This document shows, piece by piece, positions 33,502-46,200 of a DNA stretch of 64,000 nt. The stretch is from Massariosphaeria phaeospora. Lineage: Eukaryota; Ascomycota; Dothideomycetes; Pleosporales. A program made the translations under genes and the position numbers. The stretch spans positions 372,001-436,000 of the forward strand of contig JAADJZ010000029.1 of the NCBI GenBank assembly GCA_011032825.1, in the 5' to 3' direction. Within the stretch, counting starts at the first letter, position 1, and each line of letters begins with the position of its first letter. The notes beneath the pieces were generated by a model. That model was not told the origin of the DNA. It saw only the letters and a program-made list of their open reading frames with translations, and searched no databases.

Positions 33502-36090
33502 ATGGGTGAAGACATCGCGGACGATTCCAACTACGTTGATAATGGTCGAAACAACCAAGACGAGGAAAATGATTTGGAGGACCTCGGACAGAGCGTCACA
33601 GAAGTGATCAATATTGATACCGGCTATCAACCTAATTGGGGTCCGGCCGAAGGTTACCGCGAAAACTACCAGAATTGGTATGAGTACATGTCCCAATAAG
33701 CAATCCGCAATCTCACATTCATTCTAGGAAAGATGGAATCATGAGGTCTTTCAAAATCTCCGAACGCGACTTCAAGATCGAGCCGAAGGACGGACCCCGC
33801 GAAAAACTCTACCTCGTCCATCACCCAAACAGCACTCCTCGACAGCTAGTTGGCTTCATTCGCTTCACATACGATGCCAAAGACATGGGATTCTATGAGA
33901 TGACGAATTTCAAGGCTACCCTCCAGCGACGTCACCTAGTGATGGGAGGCACCTCCAAGGCTTTGGATAAAAAACAGATGGGCCAGCATGGGGAAGGTCT
34001 AAAGCTCTCGGCAGTGGTCAACAGAAGGCACCCCCACAATTACAGTTTCATAATCTCAGCTAGCGGATGCAGATGGACCTTCGGGTGGAATGTGGACAAG
34101 AAGATGAACTGTCGAATTCAGCGAATACCGAAGAATGAGTTGAGAGAACAGAAAGAAGTTGCCTCGCAACAGGCTGAGAAAGGACTGCCAAGAGAAACGA
34201 AGGGTAGGGTCTGGGAGGATGTGTCGGTGGTGGTTGGGGAGCCCCGCCGTTGCCGCTCTCTTGCTGGAGAAGTGCAAATGACAAACAAGATTCCACTCGC
34301 TGAATTCCTGAAGTGGACCAAGATGACCATTGACATCACACCACCAGTGCAGATTATACGTACAGACGAAGGGGATCTGATTCTTGACCCGAACCACAAG
34401 AACAAGGTCTATCTCCATTCGCTGTTGCTGCCAAGTGGAAGCAAATCAGGAAGAGACTTTCATTTTGGGTATAACCTACTCGACGCAGCAACAGGCCGGG
34501 ATCGCGATACATTAACGGATGCTCGAGCTGAAGCTAATAAGATTGCAGCAATACTAGAGGAATACCGACTTGGAAAAGCTGATCTCATTGAAAAATATGT
34601 ACAACTACTTTTGAACAAATACCATTCAGCAGCAGATGTATACGACGTTGAGAAACACATAACGAATAACCTTGCCAAGCTGATCTGGTCTCGTATGCTC
34701 ATATCTAACAATGAGCCCTCATTCTATTATTGTGGGCGCAACGATCTACGGGTTAGTTTTAATCCCATTGTAACACCTAAGCTAACTCCGAGTAGGGATA
34801 CGTACAAATCAAGGAACGCCTGCGCCTCAAGCCCATCGCACTCGATTATAGTCTATGGCATCTTCTTCGCGCTCATAATCTATGTTTGACGCCTCAAGAA
34901 GAATGTCTCCGACGTCTCAGACGTGCTACCAACGTCGAGCTGAAGCAAGATTGCTGCTTTTCACAGCATATAATCCGAGGACTTCGAGCACTCCTGACTT
35001 CGGATACCCCGTGGAGGAATAAGGAGATTGTTCCAGTTAATGGGCAAGAGCTTGGAATCGTCACAGTATACCATGAAGGAAAGATTAAAATTGACCACGC
35101 CTATTTCACTTACGACGGTGCTCATAAAGCCACATACTGCGCTGATAAAGAGGACGGCCGTGAAAATATTACTCGTACATTCACTTGCGACCACGTTCTA
35201 CTATGGCTCTGGGACCAGATTATCTTGGCCCGGGACGACATGAACGCCCACGAGGAGGGATTTTATGGTTGACGCGAAGACGGCTATCTAAGGAGTATAG
35301 CCCGCGCTAAAATCCAGCAAATCCCTCGTGCCATCAATGCCCGGACCGACAGATCTGTGACTACAATGTGCGTCTCCTGGACATCCATGGAACCACATAA
35401 GAATGCTGCGAAGCCTCTGCGAGTCACTTTGCACTCTAGCGCATGCAAACCTGCAACACCTTGGACGGAGGCCCTTGTCTACAAGAAAAATGCTGGTAAG
35501 TACTCACTAATGTTTCCTCACTAAATCAATAACCTGGTGTTTAGTGCCCGGATGCAGTTGCCCGTCCAAATTATCCACCGTTGGGAATGGAAATGTCACA
35601 TTCGCTGGGCTAGGTCGAGACACTGCATACTTCCCTATGGTGTCACGGGACGAAAATGATGCCATATATGGTGTCGTTACCTCCTCGTTCATCCCATTTA
35701 ATATCAATTTCTACTTCGAGCAAACTAGCAATTTGGCCCCAGGTGAGTACCAGATCATATCTCTCCCAATCACCAATTAACAGTCATAGCACCCCCAAAC
35801 TTGGACGAAGTAAGCAAAGTATTCCAAAAACCAACACCAAAAGGTTGGAGTAAGTTGCCATACCATTCAACCGACATTCCACGATACTAATTAAACATGT
35901 CCTAGACCCGATCCCGTTCGATAAGCTCTTCAAAGACGGTTTTCCCTATGCGCACACATGGATCTCAGGCCAGCAATCCGACACCCAGATCCTCATTGCC
36001 AAATCCAAAGCCGGCACCGTGAAAGCAGATCTGAAGCGCGTCCTAGACGACGAAATTCCGGACGTGTCAGTGAAGAAACCTCGCGTCTAA
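33502..36090 (+). CDS. GHKL ATPase-like protein, paralogue B, with in-frame TGA
   Basis: Tandem paralogue of the gene at 29606. Exons: 33502-33677, 33728-34751, 34796-35495, 35545-35742, 35784-35849 and 35906-36090, all phase-consistent. The first junction rebuilds RENYQNWKDG (E54, N58, D61), and GGTSKA and GQHGEGLK follow, so the ATP-site motifs persist. AYFTYDGAHKATYC and FTCDHVLLWLWDQII align with A. At 35270-35272 an in-frame TGA ends the protein at 558 residues. The same frame then continues with sequence that still aligns to A (GYLRSIARAKIQQIPRAIN), then CSCP and three more well-formed introns to a TAA at 36088. Readthrough would give 781 residues. A recent nonsense change, a sequencing error or stop-codon readthrough are all possible; a short intron across the TGA breaks frame and was excluded. 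Confidence 0.8.
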
Positions 36091-37241
36091 AATTGCTGGC
36101 CGCATAACACCTGAAGGGAGATAATCAGTTTTTCTTCTAGTTACAATGATTCGTCAATGTTTTTCTTGCCTGCTTCATCAAAAAATCTCAATATTAGCGC
36201 TTTCAATTAGCAGATGAAGGGCTAGTTTTCAGAAAGCCCAAACTAAAACCTCAATAAAATGTATTACACTGTAACACCCTTCCACCCAATTTTCGCAACA
36301 ACCACTCATAGCTATCGGCCTACGCCCAAATCAGAGTCCTATTCCTATCACTTCCTCGAACTGATCCACCGCTACCCAAACTCATTTCGACGCGGCGCCC
36401 TAACTACCTCTTTCCCCACAGGCATTTTGATTGATGGCGAATAAAGTCAACCTGGACTAGACTTACAGTAGGGTAGTACTATAAGATAGACAATAGGTGC
36501 AGTTTGTCCTAAAGGACTTACATTACACTTGAAGCAAAATATAGGATAGTACAGCTATAATCAAGTTCGCTCCAACAGCACCAACTCCCAGCCTAAGATC
36601 TACTACCTGCATCCAGGCCTCTATTGGACCGTACATGACACACTACCGCCTGCCTCTCTACATAGTCAGTCTCGTCTCGAGCCTAGAACATCGTAGTACT
36701 CCTGCAACTAGCACACCTCACGAGATCATTCAAACCATGCACTTAGAGCCTCTTCCAATCCCACATCACGTTCATAAATCACAATTACACACTCACACAC
36801 AAAACACACCACAATGAGCGCAAACAAGCTCGTTATAAAATATCTACTACCGAAAAGAAAACGCACAATCTGCACTCCGTACCCGGCACAAACGCGCCAC
36901 TTCCGGTGGGGAAAAACAGCTAGGCCTGCACTCCCAACCTCCCCGTCCGTCCATGGACATCGTCGCGCCGAGTAGTAAAGTCCGCCATTCTGTTTTGCTC
37001 GAACGCCCACTAACACGCAACTAAAATGAACGCCATTCGTCTCTTTCCATCGCCATTTTTGTACTCATACAGTCAAGTGAATCGTAGACCCGGAGATCTG
37101 ATCCTCCCAATGCAGAGCCCATGTACCATGCGTAGCCCGACCTTCGCCTGGCCAAGGGCAATCTCCTTAGCGCCTGCAATGCAAATCCCGGGGAAGGAAA
37201 CCGTGAAACAATCTAGAACCCGCCTATTGGAAGTGAAGTGC
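36091..37241. other. Intergenic, convergent 3' ends
   Basis: No gene is seen in 1.15 kb between paralogue B and the 3' end of the HECT ligase gene. Short open frames lack any family signal. Confidence 0.5.
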
Positions 37242-40200
37242 TTATGCGAAACCGAAGTACTCGCTACCAGCGGTCATGGCAGTGTAGAGCTGTTTGCGGA
37301 GATCCTCATATGTTTCATATTCCGGGAGATCGAGCTCTGTAGTTTGTTAGTCATCTGCTAGCCATAATGTGAGAGTTGGATGAACTTACGGTTGAAGCAA
37401 GTATGGCTGGATGGCAAGCGATCTTTGCTGCCATAATCGCGATGGATATTGAACCTTGAGAAGCCATTCATGCCCTCCAACTCCTTGAAGCCGTTCAGTG
37501 GGACCTTGCTCGTGCCTGTGACAAACTGAAGCAGCTTGGCCTGCTCTTCCTTCTCGAACGACCTAACAGCCCGCCAGAACCACTGGATTTGAGGTGAAGC
37601 GGCCGTGTAGTTGTGGTACTCTGTGTTGTTCTTCCAGTCATCGACATTGATATCGGGTAAACCTGAGATCAAGAGCTCAAGTTCTTGCTCGCTGAATATA
37701 GAAATAAGCTCAGCGGGAACGATGTCGTGAAACCCTTTCAAGAAGTGCTCAAGTTGTTCCTCGACAGCGTTAGTCAAGCGATGCTCCGTGACAAGACGGA
37801 CGTAGTCATGTTTGTTGTCTTCAGTGACTGGGATATCGCGCCCATTCTCCATGAGATCGTGGATCTTGACCTCGCCAAAGGCTTCCACCTCAACTGAAAA
37901 GGTTTCAGTGATGATGTCCGTGATGTCGTTTTCGAGCATCCATTGGAGCGATTTGTAGTACTCTAGATCCAGAGTCTCCATATCCTTGAGGTTGACCGGC
38001 CTACTAAGTATGCGCTTGTAGACTGCTCTGCTGAAGTGGCAGTCGAGGACGCGGCCTTCATACAACGCCTTGCCAATAATGCGCCCAATGAACTTGAAAA
38101 ACATCAGATGTTCTGGGTTGATCGAGCTCAATCGATTTGGGTGGAACGTCGTGCGATCAGACGCGACCGGAACGAACAAGGCGTAGTCGCCATTAAACAT
38201 CTGCCGTGACATGACTTGGAACCATTCTCGGGTGACACCTCCAGCATCTACACCTTCCTCGCCATGGAAACGAATGCTGAGTTTGCCGTATTTCATCTCA
38301 TCGGCCGTCTTGAAATACAAGGACTTGAAGGAGTCTAAGAAGACTTGGTCTCGTCGAACCGCAAGTTGGAGAGGGGGGTGCGGCTGCCGATCCCCGTGAC
38401 GAGTGTGCAATTTACGGTTGAAGTAATTGCGCTTGTTGTCGAATTCGAGAACCTTGGAATTCTTGACCAATAAGGAAAATGTCCCGCTCATAAGCTTGGG
38501 GTTCTGCCGGACAAGATCATTGAGTATCTTGCGATGGTCTTCTGTGAAATTGAAGAACAAACTCTCCATTCCAGACTCTGGTGGCGGGCTAGAAAGCGCG
38601 AATTCTTTGGTGAGCATCTTGCTTAGTGGAGCATCCTTGAGAGTTGTGTTCTTACAGACAACCATCAGACTCTCAATGAGGGGAAGCAAGGTCGTGGCAA
38701 TGTTGAGCATATTGCCACGCTGTCGGAGAATCGCAAGACACTCACTCAGCTTGTTCCACAGTGGAGCAAACGAGGAATCCTCGTATAGCGTGAGTAAAAT
38801 GTCGTCTTTCTGGGCAGAATCCAAGCCTCCAGGGTTACTCGCATCCGGCTTATCTTTGTTGCCGCGACTAGGGTCGAAGAGGTAGTCGAGTGCGGTGAGT
38901 GCCCTGAGAAGTTTGGTCTGGTCAGAGCTTGTAGGAGAGAACTTAGAAAGAACCATTCCCTGGACATCTGCTGGCGTCGCTGCATTTGAGACCTGGACTG
39001 TCAGACTTGCGAGGTCCTTCAAAGCAGACTCGGCTAAGTTTTGCGCAATGCCGAGTAATTCTTTGCCGAATATCTCCTTCGCATCGGGTATGGGAGATAG
39101 GTTGCTGATCACCGAGAGAGTCTCTTGAAATACCTTGCTATTGCATTCTCGAGCAGCCAGGATCCTCGCGACGAGCCGAAGGTTGTGCTCAGGGACATCC
39201 GGAGGAGCAAGTGTTCGGTGTTTCTTCCCCTTTTCCTGCTCAGTCTTGGAAGCTTCAGGCTTTGATTCGCTTCCTTCACCTCCACTCGTAGGTTCTGTCT
39301 GCACTGTAGCCTGACCTGCTGTTGACATGTCTGTGTCTCCGTCTTGCTGCTGGGTAGTGGGAGCAGCTCCAGCCTGGTCGGTCGGTACAGTTGGTATATC
39401 GGCTGAATTTTCCTTGATTTCCACTGCAGCACTTTGTTTGTTCAAAATCTGTAGAGGGCCTGTGATGACATGTAGTAGGGTCGTCAAAGGCTCCATGATG
39501 GTCGAACTCTCAATAATCAACTTTCTGTCCAACAGGCCTAATAGCGCATTGAGCGGGTATTTTGTGGCTTTTGTTTCTTTGCCTTTGCCTTTGCGGTTAC
39601 CACGGCCCTTGAAGCCTACAGCGGTCTCGTGTTCTGTCAAGAAAAAATGCCAGACAGCAGGATTCTTGGCGGTGAGCTGCCAGAGAGTCTGCAAACACTG
39701 CTGGACCACCATAAGCGGAGAAACTTCCGAATTGATTGACAAGACACCACTCTTTCTCGACATTTTCGGAATTTTGATGTCTGTTGGTTGCTGTGGTTGC
39801 TTTGCGCGGAGAGATAGCTGGGCGAAACTACGTTCTACTGCATTGACATCGGCGCTACCATCTTGGAGGATAGAAAGAAGGATGCTGATGACCTCGGCGC
39901 GATTCTGTCGATTCTCACAGACGGTTCTCAGAATTGCACTTAGACAGAGTTTCGCGCTGCCTTGCTGGGGGATGAACATCAAGCGAAGTAGCGTTGCCAC
40001 TCCCGCTTTATCCAACATTTGCACGCACGGCCGAGCCTTCTTTTTCTGTGATTGATCATCCTGAGGGGCTCGACGGTCGGTTCCGCGTCGATAACCTGGC
40101 GGAAGATACTCATTGAACTGATTTAGACGGCGATCTCCGCCATAAGCCCGCGCTTCCGCAGAAATTTCTGGTGGCAATTGTCGTAACACGTCCTCGTCCT

Positions 40201-43200
40201 GGTCCATAAGCACAGCTGCACGCAGGCCAGGCTCTAAAGACGCAAGGAAGCTTGCGGGATCCATATCTTCGGGCTCAGCGCGAGCAGCACCATTGGCCTG
40301 GGTGCGACGACGAGCCTCTTCGCGTTCCCTACGGCGACGATCCTGGGCTTCTTGTTGGAGCAACTCGTCTCGTATCTCTGACGGCAATGCATCTAGGAAC
40401 TCTTGGTTAATAGCCGTTGGTCCTTGCTCGGCAGCCGGGCGTGATGATGATTGCTGGGCCTCCTGTTCCGCCGCTCGGCGTTCAGTAATCTGTTGCATCA
40501 AAACCTCCTCACGGAATTCCTCAGGGAGGGCTTCAAGATACTCCAAATCAATGCCCAGAGTGGTGATGTCCACGTCGCGGCCGCGAACATTGATTATTAT
40601 TCGTGGTGTTTCCTCCGAAGGGCCTTCCTCGACCTCCTGGGCAGAAGGTTGACTTGTTTCTACGCCTTCCATTGCCTGAGCATCGGAGGTAGCAGCTGTG
40701 TCTGATTGAAGGGTACCTTCGGGATTGTCTTCGACTGCTTGCGCTGCGGCTTCTGCGGCTTCGCGCTCTTCGCGCTCCTTAGCTTCACGTTCCTCCCGTT
40801 CCTTTTGCTCTTTCCGCTCTTGCTCTTCTTTGATCTTGCGGGCAGCCTCGGCTTCCTTCTCAGCCTTTAGCTTCTTCGCTGCCTCCTTTGCCGGAGGGAC
40901 CATGAGTTTGAGAATGGAGTTAATGATTCGCTGACTCTTCTCGATGGAGTTGGGACCGTAAAGTATCTTGGCTTCCTCTTGCCAGCGCTGATGTGTGAAC
41001 GCCTTCGTAAAGGTAATGGCTGACTGAGGGTCCTCGCGTGCTGAACGAGCTAGCTGGTTTTCTCGACCGCGGATGTCTCGGCGGAGTACTGGGTCAAACG
41101 GTGGGGGAATGGGGAGGTTGTTTATTGCAAGATGTAATGTACCGTTATGCTGATGGAGGGTTCCTTGTGACATGGCGTTCAATAAATTGCTGATGAACGA
41201 GACAGGGCTATCACTCGGAAGAGCTCGAGACGCTCGCCCTTCGATAGCGTGCACCCAGTCGCTCATGCCTTCGTTGCGTAGGCCAGGAAAGGTAACATCG
41301 ATTCCACGGGCGGCACCACGGCCACTGCGTTGGAGCAGAGGGTTCACACCGTCATCATGCACGCGGGGGCCAGTAGCGCCAGGTCTGTGCGATCGGTAGG
41401 CGGGAACGAGGATCCGGTCACCTGGCCCTGTCGGGAACATCCATTGGCTTAGTCCATGAGTACGACGAGCTATTGCCGGTACGGGCTCGTCCCAGTTCCA
41501 TTCTATATCGTGACCGTCGTCGTCTTCGTCTAGGCCCGGATTGTAGACGATGTCCTCCTCGTCATAATCATCCTCGTCTTCCTCATCATCTGTAGGTCGT
41601 CAGTAAACGTTATGAAAGTTGACTACTAAAGAACTCACCTTCGTCTTCCGGCATCTCATCATCTAGGAAGTCTTGTGCATCGATGTCGGGGCGAATCTGT
41701 TCGAGAAGCCGAGGTGGCTCGAGGACAAATCCAAGCGCGCCGGTTGGGTCGGCAACAGGGAAATCGCCATTGTCATCACTCCAACTATCCTCGCGATCAT
41801 CCATTAGGCTACCGTTTTCATCATCACCAGTCACTTCTTCATGCTCTTCCATTTCGTCCATATCATCATCCTCCTCATCCTCATCTTCGCCGTCTTCATC
41901 ATCTTCATCTAGTGACTCGTTGTCGGAACCCGATTCTTCCCCATCTTCGTCCATTTCAATTTCGAGCTCGACGTCGCCAGGAAGACCTTCGATCGGCCCA
42001 ATACCACCCATATCTTCATCGTCATCCGACACGACTTCGTCGTTTCCAAGAGGGTCCTCCTCATATTCCATGTCATCAGCAAACGCCTCGTCGTACATAT
42101 CTTCGCCCTCGTCGGTAGGGTCTGATTCGGACTCGTTGGCATTGGCTTCATATAATCCCAACGTTGAATTCCGAAACAGATCCGGGGTCTCTTCACGTGT
42201 GGTATCTACTAAGTCGTCGTCTGATGCGGAAGATATCTCATACTCTTCATTTGAATCCACAGTCGATGAGGTGTCATAATGTGTGCTCAAATCCATGGCG
42301 ACGTAACACAGCCATTTCAGCGGCTTCAAGATGTACTTGACAACCCGTTTAGCGTTTGGGAAGTTAAGGTCGATCTCAGCGATGGCGGTCGTCAAGACGG
42401 TGATGAAATTCTTTTCATACATGACCTTAGCCATTTGTTTCAAAGCTGGAGTGAGTTCTGCGTTGCTGTTGAGCATTTGCCCATCACCACGTTGCGATAT
42501 CATCCTAGAAAAGATGTCGGCGATATTCAGGAGACGCGAATACCTCATGTCCAGCGGCTCGTCGGAGGCGCTAGCATCCCTGAAAGCTTTGAGCGCGTGC
42601 TCTAGGACGAATTTTCGGACAAAAAGAAGATCCGTCTCTGTCTCAATGTATGGTGATGGCTGATTCGAACCATGTTTTGGGGGAGAATGCTCTCCAGTCT
42701 TGGCGCACAAAGAGACGATCACGTCAATCGCACAGTTGGAGGTCGCAGCCTTCTTTTTGAATGATAGATCGCCTTCGTGGTTCAAAGTTCCAACCGGGAC
42801 CAAATTGTTCAAGAGATAGTTGAGCACACCGGATCGCGGCTTCGAAGGAGTGGTGGTATATGGGTCTGCCTTTCGTGAGAAGTTGATGAATTCGATTTTT
42901 GTACGATTGTAGCTCTGGAGGAGCTCTGCAAGGCACTTCAGGAGGAAGCAGCGGTAGATGTAGATGGGGTGAGCTTCGGCTTTGAATTCGGTCTTCTCTG
43001 GTTTCTGCTGATCTGTGCTTGAGGTAGCCGGGGCAGATGCAGAATTTGAAGTAGACTGGGTAGATTCTAGGTTGCTCTCAGTGGTCTCCGCGAGCTTTGG
43101 AGGCTCTGGTTTGTCGTCAATCTCTTTGTAGGTCAGCAATTCGCAAAGAAGATAATGCACGACACCGTCAGGATTCTCGACGATCGGGAGCTTCAGATCT

Positions 43201-46200
43201 GAGGTCTTCGTTCGTTCAAGCATGGGCTGTTGGATGGGCTCGCTCGACTCTTTTGGTTGTTCGCCTTCCGCAGCATTGTCAGACTGTTCAGCGGAAGTTG
43301 GAGCATCCAAAATAGTAGCTGATGGTTCTTCTTTCTTGAGAATGAGGGTCTGGGGTCGTTGATTCGGGTCGTACTTCGCGAGTTGTAATTTCTCGTTCGT
43401 AATTTCGACGAAAATTTCCGGGGCTCGCAGAGCGAGATAGTACTGCTGTCGTGTGTAGCCAGTTGTGTCCGTCTGCCTTCTGTCGCGTGATTCGAACATA
43501 GCTTGAATCTCAGTCCGCATTATCTGACGAATCATGGCCTCGTCCTCGATCATATGACGCAGAACAACCATGAACGCGCCTCGAAGGGCCTCATTTGTGA
43601 TTCCAGCCAATTGCTTGACCATCAAGAAAAGTCGCTGGATGTTACGTTTCTCTGCAAGACGCGAGGCAATCTTTCGCGTACGCGTGAGCATTACAAGAAC
43701 TCGCATGACAGAGAGAGCCAGTGATTCATCCTTCCCAATGCGCGGGAGCACCTCGATAATTGCATCGAACATTTGGTTTTTCTCGCCTAAGCTAATGATA
43801 GGCTCCGGCACGGGATCATTAGATGTCTCCTCTTGCACATCGTCTGTCGGAGGATTCCATTGAATTTGACGAGGCAGCTGATCTTCAGCCAGCAGGCGTT
43901 CCACGATAAGAAGCACTTGGCCGATCCAAGGCGAGGGTTCGTCCGCTGGCTGAGCCGGGAATATCTTGATGAACTCTAGAAGCATAGAGAAACTCTCTTT
44001 CAGTTCCTCGACAATGGCATCGTAAAATTCTTTTTCTTGTATGACAAGAGCGAGCAGATGAGCAGACGCAGCTATCTTCTTCCCCTGTGCTCGGAAGTCG
44101 TCTCCAGTCTGCAGTGATATGAGTGACTGCACTAGAGTCGAGCCAATTTCTGTACGCATAGCACCCGGTTCGGGGGATTTGGCAACAGCAGAAGATATCA
44201 GATCAGCTAACTCGAACGTGACATCATCATGGGAGTTGAGTATATCCAATGAACGGTCTATGAGATTTTTGCGTAGGGTCGCTCTCTCGTTGTCCAGACC
44301 GTCCAAAGCAACAATTTCTGCTATGTTTCCATTCGCCATCCTCTTCTGGTATGCTAGGCCTCCTTGCGAGGGAACCCTTGATACAGAAGGATGGTTGTCG
44401 GGCACTGGTGTGTCCGACATGGGCTCCTGGATTTGTGGCGAGTCACCCACATCCTCCATTTCGACTGACTGTGAGTCGGGACCATCCGCATCTTCATTGT
44501 CGCCCGTATCACCGCCTGGGGAAACGCTAGTACTGTCTGTGGGCCCCGCCATGAGAAGTTCTGCGCTACTCGGCGAAGTACTCGGGGGGCCACGAGCTTC
44601 AACTTCATACTGCGGAATCGGGTTCCTCAATGCACGAGGATCTCGTGATTGGATTTGACAGTACTCTTGAGCCGTGCTATAGTTGTCACAGCACCGATAG
44701 AGAGCTTCCTCGGCCAAACTCTCATCATGTCCTGCATCTTTCAATCGCTGCAGATGATCTTCGTTGCGTGGCTTCCAGGGCCTGATGATCGGTTTTGTAC
44801 GTTCTGGGACCTTATCCTTGCTCTTGTAAGCCCCAGCCTCTGATTCACCATCCAGAACTATTTTAAGAATGTTGATAGACGTTTTAACAATCGAAGTTGT
44901 TGCTTTGTCGATGAGCTCCGAGTTCCAGATCTTCTGGACAGGCTCAATGACTGCATATCGTAATTCAACTAGGAATTGCGCAGTCAAAAAAAAGTCAGGA
45001 CGATCGCGGTCACGATCCGACCGAGACCCCATCGATGCAGTCTGGCTTGCTTCTGTGATGACCTTGGTATTTATGACCTGGGCGTACAATGCCAATATGA
45101 TCTTGACACCACCCAGCGATAGGTTGAGGACACGTTGGGAGTCTTCCTTGATTTCATCGCCTTCCCTCCTGACGATCGTTACAGCGGATTCGTAAAACGC
45201 GTTCAGGATATCGGAGAGTACTGCCAAGCCACCTAAGTTCCTGAACGAAACGAGGATCAGGGTAAGAGCCTGAGGGGTGTTCCGATCCATGTTGCTATCG
45301 ATGACCAACTGCGATAAGGATGTTAAAATGACAATCCAGTACGCGTACTTGTCTTCGGCCGAGTCAGACTCTTTCGGACCCTGCATTTGAAGTTGATCAA
45401 TCGCTGCTTGTGCGAGTTGGTCGGCAACAATGTTAGCGCATTGCCTCTGATAAGTCTCGAGACTGCGACGAAACAGCAAGAGCTTGCCAAGAGACTGGAA
45501 GAACGGTGCAGTGGCTGTCGGTATTTTGCTCAGTAGGTATCGTAACGTCTGGGTGTTCTTGAAGCGCGCGCTATGCTGGCTGGGAACAACGGCATCCGAT
45601 GCGAGGCCAGGGGCGGACGACGGTTCATCGCTATTGAAAGCTTCGGCGATTTCGGAAGCCCTATCGGTGATGCCAAAACGCAACACATCGTCTGCCTCGG
45701 TAACTCCAAAGCCTGGGCTTTTAATGCGTGTTTCTCGCTCCCATTCTGCAGGCATATTCTTTTGAAGAAGGATCTCTTCCCATACACAGCTTCGGTGAAG
45801 CTTCCCGAGGCTATCAACGAGGCGTGCGTACATATCAGCGAGGTTGACTTGGCTGGATACACTGTGAGTCGAGCGAGCGCTGAACATCTGCCCTTGGAAA
45901 GTCGTGGTCAAGGCGCTGACCAGTGTATACACAGCGAGTAACGATTTTACATACTCCGTACCATGATCCCAAATGTGCTGTTCCTCGGGTGATGGCTGGG
46001 TTTCCGATGGATTGGAATTTGTAAAAGGAGCGAAGAAGGCTGGTTTCCCAGAATAGTGCATTAAGGGTTCAAGACGATCCAAGGCTCCTTGGATGCGTTT
46101 CACCATCGAGGGTACCGTAATGTGCGGCTTTTGATCCACGAGGGCTTGAACCACGCGACTAAATTCGTCGCTCGTAGCTCGTGTTTCGTTGAACCTAGCA

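Noticed and set aside
35274..35323. A short intron in paralogue B that would remove the TGA.
   Set aside because: The only suitable GT...AG pair gives about 50 bp and a frame that disagrees with the aligned downstream sequence.
41683..42279. A plus-strand Ser-rich frame of 198 codons.
   Set aside because: It is the antisense shadow of the Asp/Glu tract of the HECT ligase.
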